Positions 1 through 7,484 of a stretch of DNA of 64,000 nucleotides are shown here, piece by piece. Position numbers and translations under genes: made by a program. The notes beneath the pieces were generated by a model. It made no database searches, was not told the origin of the DNA, and worked only from the letters and a program-made list of their open reading frames with translations. Location of the stretch: the NCBI GenBank assembly GCA_016213105.1, contig JACRBN010000022.1, positions 31,879-95,878 on the forward strand, read 5' to 3'. Source of the DNA: Chloroflexota bacterium (lineage in GTDB: Bacteria; Chloroflexota; Anaerolineae; Anaerolineales; Villigracilaceae). The number at the start of each line of letters is the position of its first letter. The stretch's first letter is position 1.

Positions 1-215
1 ACCTCGCGCGCGCTGTAGCGGCTGACGAAACGCTCGAAGGGTTCGGCGTGCGTCAGGTTGAGCCCGCTCTTGCCGGCCATGAGGAACTTGCGTCCAAGCG
101 AGGACATCGAGTCATACACATCCACGCGGAGATGGTTTTGGCTGAGCACCTCGGCGGCCATCAGGCCGGCGGGTCCTCCGCCGACGATGGCGATGGTTGG
201 TTGGGGGAGAGTCAT
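1..215 (-). CDS. NAD(P)/FAD-dependent oxidoreductase, HI0933/BaiN-like (partial, 3' end off window)
   Basis: Reading leftwards from an ATG at 215-213, the frame stays open to the window edge (71 codons). Near the N-terminus is a Rossmann dinucleotide-binding motif, GGGPAGLMAAE, at about residues 12-22. It is followed by GRKFLMAGKSGLNLTHAEP at about residues 45-63, the hallmark of the HI0933-like flavoprotein family (YhiN/BaiN/TIGR03862). Members bind FAD and are assigned as oxidoreductases, but most have no known physiological substrate. Only the FAD-binding start is visible. The gene diverges from the TetR gene, and the 86 bp between the two start codons hold the TetR promoter and operator, so co-regulation is possible but not shown. 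Confidence 0.85.
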   Translation of the reverse strand, partial: MTLPQPTIAIVGGGPAGLMAAEVLSQNHLRVDVYDSMSSLGRKFLMAGKSGLNLTHAEPFERFVSRYSARE

Positions 216-262
216 GGGATGATTATACGGACAAAACCACCAAACGGGTTGAGGGATTTCCC

Positions 263-291
263 TTGACAATTACTATACCACTCGGTATACT
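263..291 (+). promoter_or_regulatory. tetR promoter with palindromic operator
   Basis: A consensus -35 (TTGACA, 263-268) lies 17 bp from a near-consensus -10 (TATACT, 286-291). A perfect 6-4-6 inverted repeat, TATACC-ACTC-GGTATA (274-289), covers the spacer end and the -10, as expected for a repressor site. The same palindrome in the same position relative to the -10 occurs before the glycosidase gene at 1129. Transcription should begin near 298, only about 4 nt before the ATG at 302. Confidence 0.8.
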
Positions 292-301
292 CCCGTCGCT
301 T

Positions 302-868
302 ATGGACAATCGCGCCAAAATCCTTTCGAATGCATTGAAGCTGTTCGCCGCGCGCGGCTACGACGCGGTCGGCACGCAGGAGATTGTCGATGCAGCCGGC
401 ATCACCAAGCCCACGCTGTATCACTATTTCGGCAGCAAGGAAGGCCTGCTCAAGGCGCTGCTGGAGACAAACTTCGAGCCGTTGTACCAGTCGGTGCGCG
501 AGGCGGCGGCCTACCAGCATGACCTGCCGCTGACGCTGGAACGGGTTGTGCTGGCCTACTTCAACTTCGCGGACAAGCACAGGCCGTACTATCGCATGCA
601 GCTTTCGATGTGGTTCGCGCCCGTGGACAGCGTCCCCTTTAAGGCGGTGGCTGAGTTGAATCGCAGGCAGCAGCAATTGCTCGAAACCCTCTTTCTGCTG
701 GCCGCGGAGGATCACGGCAATATGCGCGGCCGCCATCAGATGTATGCCGCCACCTTCCTGGGCATGATCAACACCTACGTCAGCCTGGCGTTGAACGGTT
801 ATGCCAGTGTGAACGATGACCTGGTCTACAAGGCTGTGCATCAATTCATGCACGGGATATTCTCGTAG
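302..868 (+). CDS. TetR/AcrR family transcriptional regulator
   Basis: This 188-residue protein begins with a typical TetR helix-turn-helix (ILSNALKLFAARGYDAVG, then TQEIVDAAGITKPTLYHYF at about residues 25-43). A helical ligand-binding domain with no recognisable specificity follows. An upstream in-frame start at 197 was rejected because the promoter (-10 at 286-291) lies inside that extension. The chosen ATG is only about 4 nt downstream of the predicted transcription start, so the mRNA should be nearly leaderless and has no Shine-Dalgarno site. The palindrome over its own promoter suggests autorepression, and the identical site before the downstream GH13 glycosidase gene makes that gene a likely target. 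The effector may be a sugar, but this is inference. Confidence 0.9.
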   Translation: MDNRAKILSNALKLFAARGYDAVGTQEIVDAAGITKPTLYHYFGSKEGLLKALLETNFEPLYQSVREAAAYQHDLPLTLERVVLAYFNFADKHRPYYRMQLSMWFAPVDSVPFKAVAELNRRQQQLLETLFLLAAEDHGNMRGRHQMYAATFLGMINTYVSLALNGYASVNDDLVYKAVHQFMHGIFS

Positions 869-908
869 AAACGCCGATATTTTTTCCCTACGTACAAACC
901 ATGCTTTT

Positions 909-1094
909 GTCATTGCGAGGGCGCTCTCCCTGGCACCGCCCGCCACCGCCGCAGGGATGCCGCGAGTATCAGCGTAGCGATCTGTGGAAGACGGTGCGAG
1001 ACGGCAGGGCAGGTGTGCTCTTGCGCAAAGTAATCCCAGTCCGACTCTGAGATTGCTTCGCCGCCAAAGGGCAAGAGCGGCGGCTCGCAATGAC
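909..1094. repeat. REP/MITE-like element, GTCATTGCGAG family, copy 1
   Basis: The element is bounded by perfect 11-bp inverted repeats, GTCATTGCGAG (909-919) and CTCGCAATGAC (1084-1094), and contains the internal motif GAGATTGCTTCG. It has no coding capacity. Related copies lie at 28777-28882 and 36625-36742. It occupies most of the gap between the TetR gene and the glycosidase gene. Confidence 0.8.
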
Positions 1095-1128
1095 GGATGC
1101 GCAGGAGTAATTTTTTTTAGGTTCGGAT

Positions 1129-1146
1129 TATACCGATTGGTATACT
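1129..1146 (+). promoter_or_regulatory. Glycosidase promoter with second TetR-type operator
   Basis: The inverted repeat TATACC-GATT-GGTATA (1129-1144) is identical in both arms to the palindrome over the tetR promoter and again merges with a TATACT -10 (1141-1146). The -35 is poor, but TGG directly before the -10 makes it an extended -10 promoter. The matching arrangement is the main evidence that the TetR protein controls this gene. Confidence 0.75.
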
Positions 1147-1162
1147 AATGGAGAAAAACACA

Positions 1163-2524
1163 ATGTCACACTGGTCTTTCGATTCGGTCTTCTATCACAT
1201 CCATCCGCTGGGACTGTGCGGCGCGCCCGTAGCAAATGACTTCCACTCGCCGGCCGAGCCGCGGCTGGGAAAGATATTCGAGTGGCTGAACCACATTCAG
1301 GGGTTGGGCGTGAACGCGCTGTACCTCGGCCCGCTGTTTGAGTCGAGCCGTCACGGTTACGACACCGCCGACTATTTCTGGGTCGACCGCCGCCTGGGCG
1401 ATAACGCTTTGCTCAAGGAATTGGTGCGCGTCTGCCACGAGCGCGGGATGCGGGTCATTTTGGATGGGGTCTTCAACCACGTCGGAAGGGATTTCTGGGC
1501 CTTCCGCGACGTGCTGGAGAAGGGCCAGTCCTCGGCCTATTGCAACTGGTTTGCGGGACTCTCGTTCAATGGGCGCAGTCCGCGCAACGATCCCTTCACC
1601 TACGAAGGCTGGAGCGGACACTATGACCTGGTCAAATTGAACCTGCACAACCCGGAGGTGGTCGCCCATCTGCTGCTGGCAGTGGAAATGTGGATCAAGG
1701 AGTTCGGCATCGACGGCCTGCGGCTGGATGCGGCCGACGTGGTGGAGCACGGCTTCCTGCGCCAGCTTGCGGCCTTCACGAAGAGTCTGCGCTCCGACTT
1801 CTGGCTGATGGGCGAGGTGGTGCATGGCGACTACAACCAGTGGGCCAACCCTGGGATGCTGGATGCGGTCACGAATTACGAATGTTACAAGGGTTTGTAT
1901 TCCAGCCATGTGGACAGGAATTATTTCGAGATCGCCTATGCCCTCCAGCGTGAGTTTGGCGAACAGGGAGTGTATCGCGGCCTGCCTTTGTACAATTTTG
2001 CCGACAACCACGACGTGACCCGCGTGGCCAGCAATCTCACCCATCCCGCCCACCTGTATCCGTTATATGGATTGTTGTTCACGATGCCCGGTGTGCCGTC
2101 GATCTACTATGGCAGCGAGTGGGGCCTGGAGGGCAAGCGGCAGGGCGGCGATGACCGTCCGCTGCGGCCCGCGCTCGATCTCAACCCGGCGCGGGAAAAT
2201 GCCCCGCATCCCGAACTGGCCGAGGTCATCGCGCGGCTGGCGCAGGTGCGCCACGGGTCGAATGCGCTGCGGCATGGCGATTATCATCAATTACTGGTAC
2301 AGTCCGAGCAGTTGGCGTTCTTGCGGCGGAGTGCAGGGGAACGCGTGGTCGTGCTGGTCAACGCGGCGGACGAGGCGGCCGCTGTCGAATTGAATCTCCC
2401 CGAAGTGCATGGTGGTCAGTTGGTTGACCTGCTCGACGCAGGCGACGCCATTTCCATTTCTGCGGAGGGCAAGGTCAAAGTGGATGTCTGGCCGCATTGG
2501 TTGCGGATCATGGCTGTGTGTTAA
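1163..2524 (+). CDS. Alpha-amylase family glycosidase (GH13)
   Basis: This 453-residue enzyme has all four conserved GH13 regions: DGVFNHVG (D101-H106), GLRLDAADVV with nucleophile D189, LMGEVVHG with acid/base E218, and FADNHDV with H283/D284. It should act on alpha-glucan or maltodextrin-type substrates by the retaining mechanism. No signal peptide is seen, so a cytoplasmic role such as a maltodextrin glucosidase or transglycosidase is likely. Subfamily and product are not determined. An in-frame ATG at 1148 lies within a few bases of the -10, so the start at 1163, preceded by GGAG at 1150-1153, is preferred. Expression is probably repressed by the TetR protein through the palindrome at 1129. 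Confidence 0.9.
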   Translation: MSHWSFDSVFYHIHPLGLCGAPVANDFHSPAEPRLGKIFEWLNHIQGLGVNALYLGPLFESSRHGYDTADYFWVDRRLGDNALLKELVRVCHERGMRVILDGVFNHVGRDFWAFRDVLEKGQSSAYCNWFAGLSFNGRSPRNDPFTYEGWSGHYDLVKLNLHNPEVVAHLLLAVEMWIKEFGIDGLRLDAADVVEHGFLRQLAAFTKSLRSDFWLMGEVVHGDYNQWANPGMLDAVTNYECYKGLYSSHVDRNYFEIAYALQREFGEQGVYRGLPLYNFADNHDVTRVASNLTHPAHLYPLYGLLFTMPGVPSIYYGSEWGLEGKRQGGDDRPLRPALDLNPARENAPHPELAEVIARLAQVRHGSNALRHGDYHQLLVQSEQLAFLRRSAGERVVVLVNAADEAAAVELNLPEVHGGQLVDLLDAGDAISISAEGKVKVDVWPHWLRIMAVC

Positions 2525-2534
2525 TATTTTGGAA

Positions 2535-2639
2535 GCGCGGACTGAAGTCCGCAGTCCGAACTACAAGACCTGATTACGGAGCGCAGACTTTAATCTGCGT
2601 TCTTACCAAGCCAAAGAGGACTAAAGTCCGCAGTCCATG
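2535..2639. repeat. Cluster of short palindromes (GGACTGAAGTCC type)
   Basis: Three related hairpins follow one another: GCGGACTGAAGTCCGC, GCAGACTTTAATCTGC and GGACTAAAGTCC, the first and last followed by GCAGTCC. They lie between convergent genes and might act as a terminator or mRNA-stabilising element. There is no strong T-run. Confidence 0.6.
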
Positions 2640-2674
2640 CAAGCCATGATTTACAGGATTTGGGAAACTGCGGC

Positions 2675-3034
2675 TCATTCCTGATGTGTAACGCCCAGCG
2701 CGGCGGCCAGGTCATAGTAGCGTTTGGCTTCGGTCTGGTCGCCAAGGGCCTCATGCGATTGCCCCATGTTCAAATAGAGCGATGGATAAAATTCCCTGAC
2801 CAGATCGGGGTCGCAGGCGTCCGCGCGTTGGAGCGCGATCTGGTTCCAATGCAGGGTCCGCTCGGGAGAATCTTGAAAGCGGGCCACGTAATGAGCGGCG
2901 ATGCAGGCTTCGTAATCATCCCGCGCCGAATCCCAGGCTTGCCGATACAGGACGCGGGCATCCTCACGTCTGCCTTCGAACTCGGCGCGCGTGCCTTCGA
3001 TACATAACTGGATAATGGGATTGGTGATGTCCAT
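2675..3034 (-). CDS. Small TPR-like protein of unknown function
   Basis: This acidic, soluble protein of 119 residues is predicted to be all helical. Its N-terminal part (IIQLCIEGTRAEFEGRREDA, then RVLYRQAWDSARDDYEA) and C-terminal part (LYLNMGQSHEALGDQTEAKR) each match the helical hairpin pattern of a tetratricopeptide repeat. A short conserved family with this pattern is widespread, often with misleading annotation names, and no enzymatic motif is visible here. It stands alone between the glycosidase gene on the other strand and a stem-loop at 3055-3081. The function is unknown and it is probably a protein-interaction adaptor. Confidence 0.7.
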   Translation of the reverse strand: MDITNPIIQLCIEGTRAEFEGRREDARVLYRQAWDSARDDYEACIAAHYVARFQDSPERTLHWNQIALQRADACDPDLVREFYPSLYLNMGQSHEALGDQTEAKRYYDLAAALGVTHQE

Positions 3035-3054
3035 TGCGGTTGGATTATAAATAA

Positions 3055-3081
3055 AAATCTCCCGAGTGGTTCGGGAGATTT
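3055..3081 (-). terminator. Perfect stem-loop upstream of the TPR-like gene
   Basis: AAATCTCCCGA (3055-3065) and TCGGGAGATTT (3071-3081) form an 11-bp stem with a 5-nt loop. On the minus strand it is followed by an AT-rich stretch with TTTTAT. It would end leftward transcripts, and it sits just downstream of the remnant frame at 3093-3176. Confidence 0.6.
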
Positions 3082-3092
3082 AGGCACCACTC

Positions 3093-3176
3093 TTATTGCC
3101 CTGCCGCTTCCCTCTCCGCCTCCAGCCGCATCATGGTGACATCGGTCACGATGCATACTGGGAGGGTGACACTTTC
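3093..3176 (-). pseudogene. Remnant resembling the 3' end of comEC
   Basis: A 27-codon open stretch on the minus strand ends in RLEAEREAAGQ and a stop, mirroring QVEAEREAADPLK and the stop at the end of comEC (4958). About 29 bp (GCCGCTTCCCTCTCCGCCTCC and flanks) are nearly identical to 4976-5004, and ATCGGTC..GATG is shared further upstream. An in-frame stop lies directly 5' of the fragment. This looks like the scar of a partial duplication. A chance match or a small gene-end repeat is the alternative. Confidence 0.4.
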
Positions 3177-3265
3177 TTATTTTTTCTTCAAGGTGGCAAC
3201 CTGGGTTAACTATCCACAGTTTTTGGGGATGTGGAGAAAAACGAGAGCATCGATCCCCATATTTT

Positions 3266-4222
3266 TCATAACAACCGAAAGTAGCGTGTCATATGAAAGA
3301 ACAGGGAGGCGACGAATACCAGGCTGTCGATGCGGTCGAGCAGGCCGCCGTGGCCTGGTATGGATGTGCCCATGTCTTTGATGCCCACGTCGCGTTTGAT
3401 GAAGCTGATGGTCAGGTCGCCCAGTTGGCCGCCGATCCCCACAATCAGGCCCGAGAGGATCAGTTGCAGAGGGCTGAACAAGGGCAGGGAGAATGACAAC
3501 AGCCACGGCAGGCACATCGATACTCCCAACGCGCCCAGGGCGCCTTCCACCGTTTTGTTGGGACTGATCTGGTCGCGCAATTTATGCCGCCCGAAAAGCC
3601 TGCCAAAGTTGAATGCGGTCACGTCGTTCAACTCCACGGCGAAGACCAGGTAAAGGAGGTAATTGTCCGCATGGGTTGAATTGGCCAGAAAACCCAGATG
3701 GCCGAACATCCACCCGAAGTAGATGAATCCCATGATGCCCAACGCCACGGGTTGAAGTTGCCCTTCATATCGATTTTGCAGCACCGGCACGATGAGGATC
3801 AGTCCCACCACGAAAGTCGGCAGGGCCATGAAGAAGCCGTATGCTCCCAACTCTCCCGTGCGCTGGTCGCGCATTAGCGCTGAAACGGCCACGGCCAGGA
3901 TGCCCAGGTAGACGATGCCATTGATGCTGCGATGCGCGGACAGGCCTGTGGCGCGGGCAAATTCACGAAAACCGTAGAGCGACAGCAGGGAAACTCCCAG
4001 GATAATAACCACCCGTCCCAACAGCATGACGACGAAGACCAGCGGCAGCATAATCAGCCAGCCGCGCACGATGTTCCACAACGAGGCCACGTTCTTCCCC
4101 ATTATTTTTTGCATGAAGAGCAATACCACGAACGTGACCAGCAGCAGTCCCAGCGTGAAAACTGCGTACAGCGTCAAAACGTCCCTTTCCATGAGGGACG
4201 GGAACCAGTTGGGGAGGATCAT
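3266..4222 (-). CDS. cdsA: Phosphatidate cytidylyltransferase (CdsA/YnbB-like)
   Basis: This 318-residue polytopic membrane protein has about eight hydrophobic segments. The CDP-diglyceride synthase signature is near the C-terminus: SFIKRDVGIKDMGTSIPGHG followed by GLLDRID, at about residues 273-299. The reaction is CTP + phosphatidate to CDP-diacylglycerol + PPi at the inner membrane. Its ATG overlaps the stop of the upstream CDP-alcohol phosphatidyltransferase gene by 4 bp, so the two are translationally coupled. This pairing resembles ynbA-ynbB of enterobacteria more than a housekeeping cdsA, so it may be a paralogue for a special phospholipid. Confidence 0.9.
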   Translation of the reverse strand: MILPNWFPSLMERDVLTLYAVFTLGLLLVTFVVLLFMQKIMGKNVASLWNIVRGWLIMLPLVFVVMLLGRVVIILGVSLLSLYGFREFARATGLSAHRSINGIVYLGILAVAVSALMRDQRTGELGAYGFFMALPTFVVGLILIVPVLQNRYEGQLQPVALGIMGFIYFGWMFGHLGFLANSTHADNYLLYLVFAVELNDVTAFNFGRLFGRHKLRDQISPNKTVEGALGALGVSMCLPWLLSFSLPLFSPLQLILSGLIVGIGGQLGDLTISFIKRDVGIKDMGTSIPGHGGLLDRIDSLVFVASLFFHMTRYFRLL

Positions 4223-4893
4223 ACCCTGGCCGCCTTGTTCCTCAGCTCATGGGCAATGCGCCCCAGGCGGCGAAGCCCAGTCCATAGGCCGCCCAGGATG
4301 ATGAGGATCAATGTCAAGGCGGATAGTCCCAATCCGCCTGGGTGGGTGGGCTGCCAGGCGGAGGGGGCCAGCCCGAGGTACAGACCTGTGAACGCGAGCA
4401 GGAACATGCGCTGTTGCTTGGCCATGGGACCGATAAACAATCCTGAAACTCCCAGCGAGTTGCCGAAAGAACGCAGGTAGGCTGCCAGTACGGCCACGAG
4501 GGCGGCGATATATCCCAGATGAATGGAACTCCCCATGGAAAAGCCTGCGCCAACCAGGATGAGCGTATCCGAGATGCGGTCGGGTACCTCGTTGAAGATA
4601 TCCCCGTATACCGAGAACTGATTGGATGCAAAGGCAACCATTCCGTCCAGCAGATTGCAGAACAGACGCAGCAGGATCAAAATAGCGGCGGCAATCCAGA
4701 AGGGACGGGGCGAATCCGTGTATGAGGTCCACGCCAGACACCCCGCTGCGCCCAGGGCCAGAACCATGCTCGTGATGGAAATCGTGTTGGGTGTGACTTT
4801 CAGCCGAAGCAGCAAGTCCATTGCCATTTTCGGAATGGGGTTTTCCCGCCCGGGGACGGGTCGGCGTTCCATGGATTTTCTCGTGTTATGCAT
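4219..4893 (-). CDS. CDP-alcohol phosphatidyltransferase family protein (YnbA-like)
   Basis: This membrane protein of 224 residues has a modified CDP-alcohol phosphatidyltransferase motif, NLLDGMVAFASN then YGDIFNEVPD. Two canonical Asp positions (D1 and D3) are Asn and the Arg of the AR pair is Phe. The same Asn substitutions occur in YnbA-type proteins, so activity is possible but unproven. The start at 4893 is chosen because GGAAGGTG lies 6 nt upstream; an ATG at 4920 has no such site. It overlaps the following cytidylyltransferase gene by 4 bp, implying that the pair makes and uses CDP-diacylglycerol together. Confidence 0.8.
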   Translation of the reverse strand: MHNTRKSMERRPVPGRENPIPKMAMDLLLRLKVTPNTISITSMVLALGAAGCLAWTSYTDSPRPFWIAAAILILLRLFCNLLDGMVAFASNQFSVYGDIFNEVPDRISDTLILVGAGFSMGSSIHLGYIAALVAVLAAYLRSFGNSLGVSGLFIGPMAKQQRMFLLAFTGLYLGLAPSAWQPTHPGGLGLSALTLILIILGGLWTGLRRLGRIAHELRNKAARV

Positions 4894-4957
4894 CGTTTCA
4901 CCTTCCCATTTGCCTGCCATGATTGCAGAGAATTTCCTTTGACTTGGAGCGCCTGGT

Positions 4958-7390
4958 TTATTTCAACGGGTCGGCCGCTTCCCTCTCCGCCTCCACCTGC
5001 ATGCTGTTCCCATCGGTCGAGATGTGGATCCAGCCGCTGCGGTCGGTGCGCAGCAGGGTGTAGCCGCCGGCGGCTTCGAGCGCCTCGGGGCTGGGCAGGC
5101 CGTCGGGATCGCCCGCGGCCACGCTGAGCACGATCAACTGCGGATTGAGGTTCTGCACCCAGTCGATGTTGGTGGTGGCGAAGAAGCCCGAGTCGGCCAG
5201 CAGCAGCACATCCACGGGGCCGATGGCGTTGCCGTATTCGAGCGCTTCCATCGTGTCTGAGCTCATGCCGATGGGCAGCAGCGCGCGGAAGTCGTGCCAC
5301 TCGATGAGCAAGATGCTGCCCCGCGAGCCGACGGACAGCACTTCGAGGATGGCGCCTTCGCCCAAATCCAGGCGCTGGCCCGGCTCGGCGTAGATGACGG
5401 GGATGTTCGCGGCGGCCAGGTACTTGTCCACCTGTTCGGCGGAGTAGGAGGCCTGCATGTATCCGCTCCACAGCACGCTTTGCGGCGGGTAACGCTCCAG
5501 CACGCGCGGCAGGGCGGACATCTGATTCTCGGTGGTCGAGGCCACCACCAGCCAGTCCAACTCGCGCTGGAAGACGGGCAGGCGGCGTCCCAGTTCGTCG
5601 GACAGGTTGGACGCGCTCGGTCCGCCGTTGACCAGCACCGAGCGGCCGTCGGGAGTCTGGATCAGCACCGCGTCCGCCGAGCCGACGCTCAGGAAGGTGA
5701 CGTGCAGTTGGCCGTCGGGCAGGCTGGCAGTGGAGCGCCAGACCAGCAGGGTCACGGCCAGCAGCGCTGTCAATATCCCCGCGATGGACAGATTGCGGAT
5801 GCCCACGCCCAGGGCGGAGAGGGCCTCCTTTAAACGGGACCAGCTGAGGGTCAGGCCGAACAATATCCCATAGAAGGCGGCCACCAGCCAGGGCGAGGAG
5901 TCGCCCAGGTAGAGGGTGCCGTGCGGGATGCTGTCGAAAAATTCCACGGCGCGGATGGTGTACTCCACGAACGGCCAGGCGGCCCAGGCGGCGAGTTGTC
6001 CCAGCGGGAACCAGGCCAGGCTGAGCAGCACGGCGATCCCGCCCAGGATCATCACCGCGGGCTGCGGCGGCAGGACGAAGGGATTGGAAATCAATGAGAC
6101 GATGGAGATGCGTTTGAAATGATAAGCCATGATCGGAAGGGTGGTGATCTGTGCGGCCAGGGTAAGCAGGACGAAGTCGGAAAGCGGCGGGAGGATTTGT
6201 TCGATGGTGGCGGGCGAAACACGCAGCTTGAGGAAGGCGACCTTGACTAGGTTCGAGAGCGGTTCGGCGTAGAGGATCAGGCCGAGGGTGGCGAAGAAGG
6301 AAAGCTGGAAGCCCACGTCCCAGATGACCAGCGGGTTGGCCAGCGCCATGATGAGCGCCACGATGGACAGGGTGTTGAGGCCCAGGTTGCGCCGCCCGAC
6401 CTGCCGCGCCAGCAGCGAGAAGACGCCCATGATGGCGGCGCGCACGACGGCCGAATCCGCGCCGACCAGCAGGGTGTAGAAGGCGATGCCGAGGATGGCG
6501 ACCACGGCGCCGAGGCGTGGCCCGAACCAGCGGCTGAACAGGCTGACGAAGATGCCCGCAATGATCGAGATGTTGAAGCCCGAAATGGCGATGATGTGCG
6601 CGGTGCCGGTGTTCTTGAAGGCGTCCTGCAATTCGCGTGTCAGGCCGGTGTCCACGCCGAGCAGGATGCCCGCCAGCAGCGAGGCCTCGGGGTCGGGGAA
6701 CAGGCGGTAGATGTGCGCCAGCATCTTTTCCTTGAGGGCGAACATCCACTTGTGGGGCAGGTCGCCGCGCTCGCCCGGCAGGACGGTGACTTCGGCCTTG
6801 GTCATGTACGAGTAGATGCCCTCGCGCGCGAGATAATCGCGATAGGAAAACTCATCGTCGGCGGGCGGGGTTTCGAGCTGGCCGCGCAGGCGCAGGCGCT
6901 CCCCGTAATGATGGATCTCGTTCTCGCCCACGCGCACCAGGAGGATGCCGTCGGCGGGCAGGTCGCCCGTACCCGAGTCCACCGCCTCGACCTGGATGCG
7001 CAGGTTGGTGTACGTGTCGCGGCGGTCGGGCATCTCGGTCACCCAGCCGGTTACCAGCAGGTCGTATTCGCGGTCGTTGAAGAAGGCCACGTCGAAGGCC
7101 GTCACCTCATGCTGGACTTGTTGATAGCGCGCCGCGCCGAGGAAGAGTCCGAGCAGGGAGAGGCCCAGCAATGTGACCTGCGTGAGCCTGACGAAGCGCC
7201 GCGCCAGCAGGGTGAGCAGCAGGGCAACTCCCGCGCAGGCCAGCCAGATGGACACGGGCAGGGACTTCCAGGAAGCCAGCCTGATCCCGCCCAGGAAGGC
7301 CAGCGCCACCCAGGCCAATGGCATGTGGGCGGTGAGTTGTTCCCGAACCTGGTCCCGCGTCGAAGGAGTGGGTGCCTGCGTCATTGGCAT
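4958..7390 (-). CDS. comEC: ComEC/Rec2 family DNA-uptake channel protein with degenerate C-terminal domain
   Basis: This 810-residue protein has the ComEC order: N-terminal membrane helices, a soluble OB-like DUF4131 region (about 95-215), and the competence domain with GTAHIIAISGFNISII (about residues 262-277) and many helices. A metallo-beta-lactamase-like C-terminus follows. ComEC carries single-stranded DNA across the inner membrane during transformation. In the C-terminal domain the fold motifs are altered: FLDVGQGDA has become FLSVGSADA, and the metal-binding HxHxDH segment reads ASTTENQ. Nuclease-type metal chemistry is therefore probably lost. A leftward promoter may lie near 7400 (TGCTATGAT). 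It precedes the phospholipid pair on the same strand. Confidence 0.92.
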   Translation of the reverse strand: MPMTQAPTPSTRDQVREQLTAHMPLAWVALAFLGGIRLASWKSLPVSIWLACAGVALLLTLLARRFVRLTQVTLLGLSLLGLFLGAARYQQVQHEVTAFDVAFFNDREYDLLVTGWVTEMPDRRDTYTNLRIQVEAVDSGTGDLPADGILLVRVGENEIHHYGERLRLRGQLETPPADDEFSYRDYLAREGIYSYMTKAEVTVLPGERGDLPHKWMFALKEKMLAHIYRLFPDPEASLLAGILLGVDTGLTRELQDAFKNTGTAHIIAISGFNISIIAGIFVSLFSRWFGPRLGAVVAILGIAFYTLLVGADSAVVRAAIMGVFSLLARQVGRRNLGLNTLSIVALIMALANPLVIWDVGFQLSFFATLGLILYAEPLSNLVKVAFLKLRVSPATIEQILPPLSDFVLLTLAAQITTLPIMAYHFKRISIVSLISNPFVLPPQPAVMILGGIAVLLSLAWFPLGQLAAWAAWPFVEYTIRAVEFFDSIPHGTLYLGDSSPWLVAAFYGILFGLTLSWSRLKEALSALGVGIRNLSIAGILTALLAVTLLVWRSTASLPDGQLHVTFLSVGSADAVLIQTPDGRSVLVNGGPSASNLSDELGRRLPVFQRELDWLVVASTTENQMSALPRVLERYPPQSVLWSGYMQASYSAEQVDKYLAAANIPVIYAEPGQRLDLGEGAILEVLSVGSRGSILLIEWHDFRALLPIGMSSDTMEALEYGNAIGPVDVLLLADSGFFATTNIDWVQNLNPQLIVLSVAAGDPDGLPSPEALEAAGGYTLLRTDRSGWIHISTDGNSMQVEAEREAADPLK

Positions 7391-7484
7391 TTATCATAGC
7401 ATATAATTTGCAGGTGAGATACAATTTTGGAACTTGTAAATTGGTTTGGATGGCGCCTCATTGCGTCCCGTTGGAGTAATCACC

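Noticed and set aside
3170..3250. A second DnaA-box cluster near 3210 (CTATCCACA)
   Set aside because: Only one near-match was found and no AT-rich element accompanies it.
4800..6749. A 649-codon Arg/His/Pro-rich frame on the minus strand
   Set aside because: It lies in another frame of comEC. Its amino-acid composition is typical of a shifted frame in GC-rich DNA, and ComEC motifs fill the true frame.
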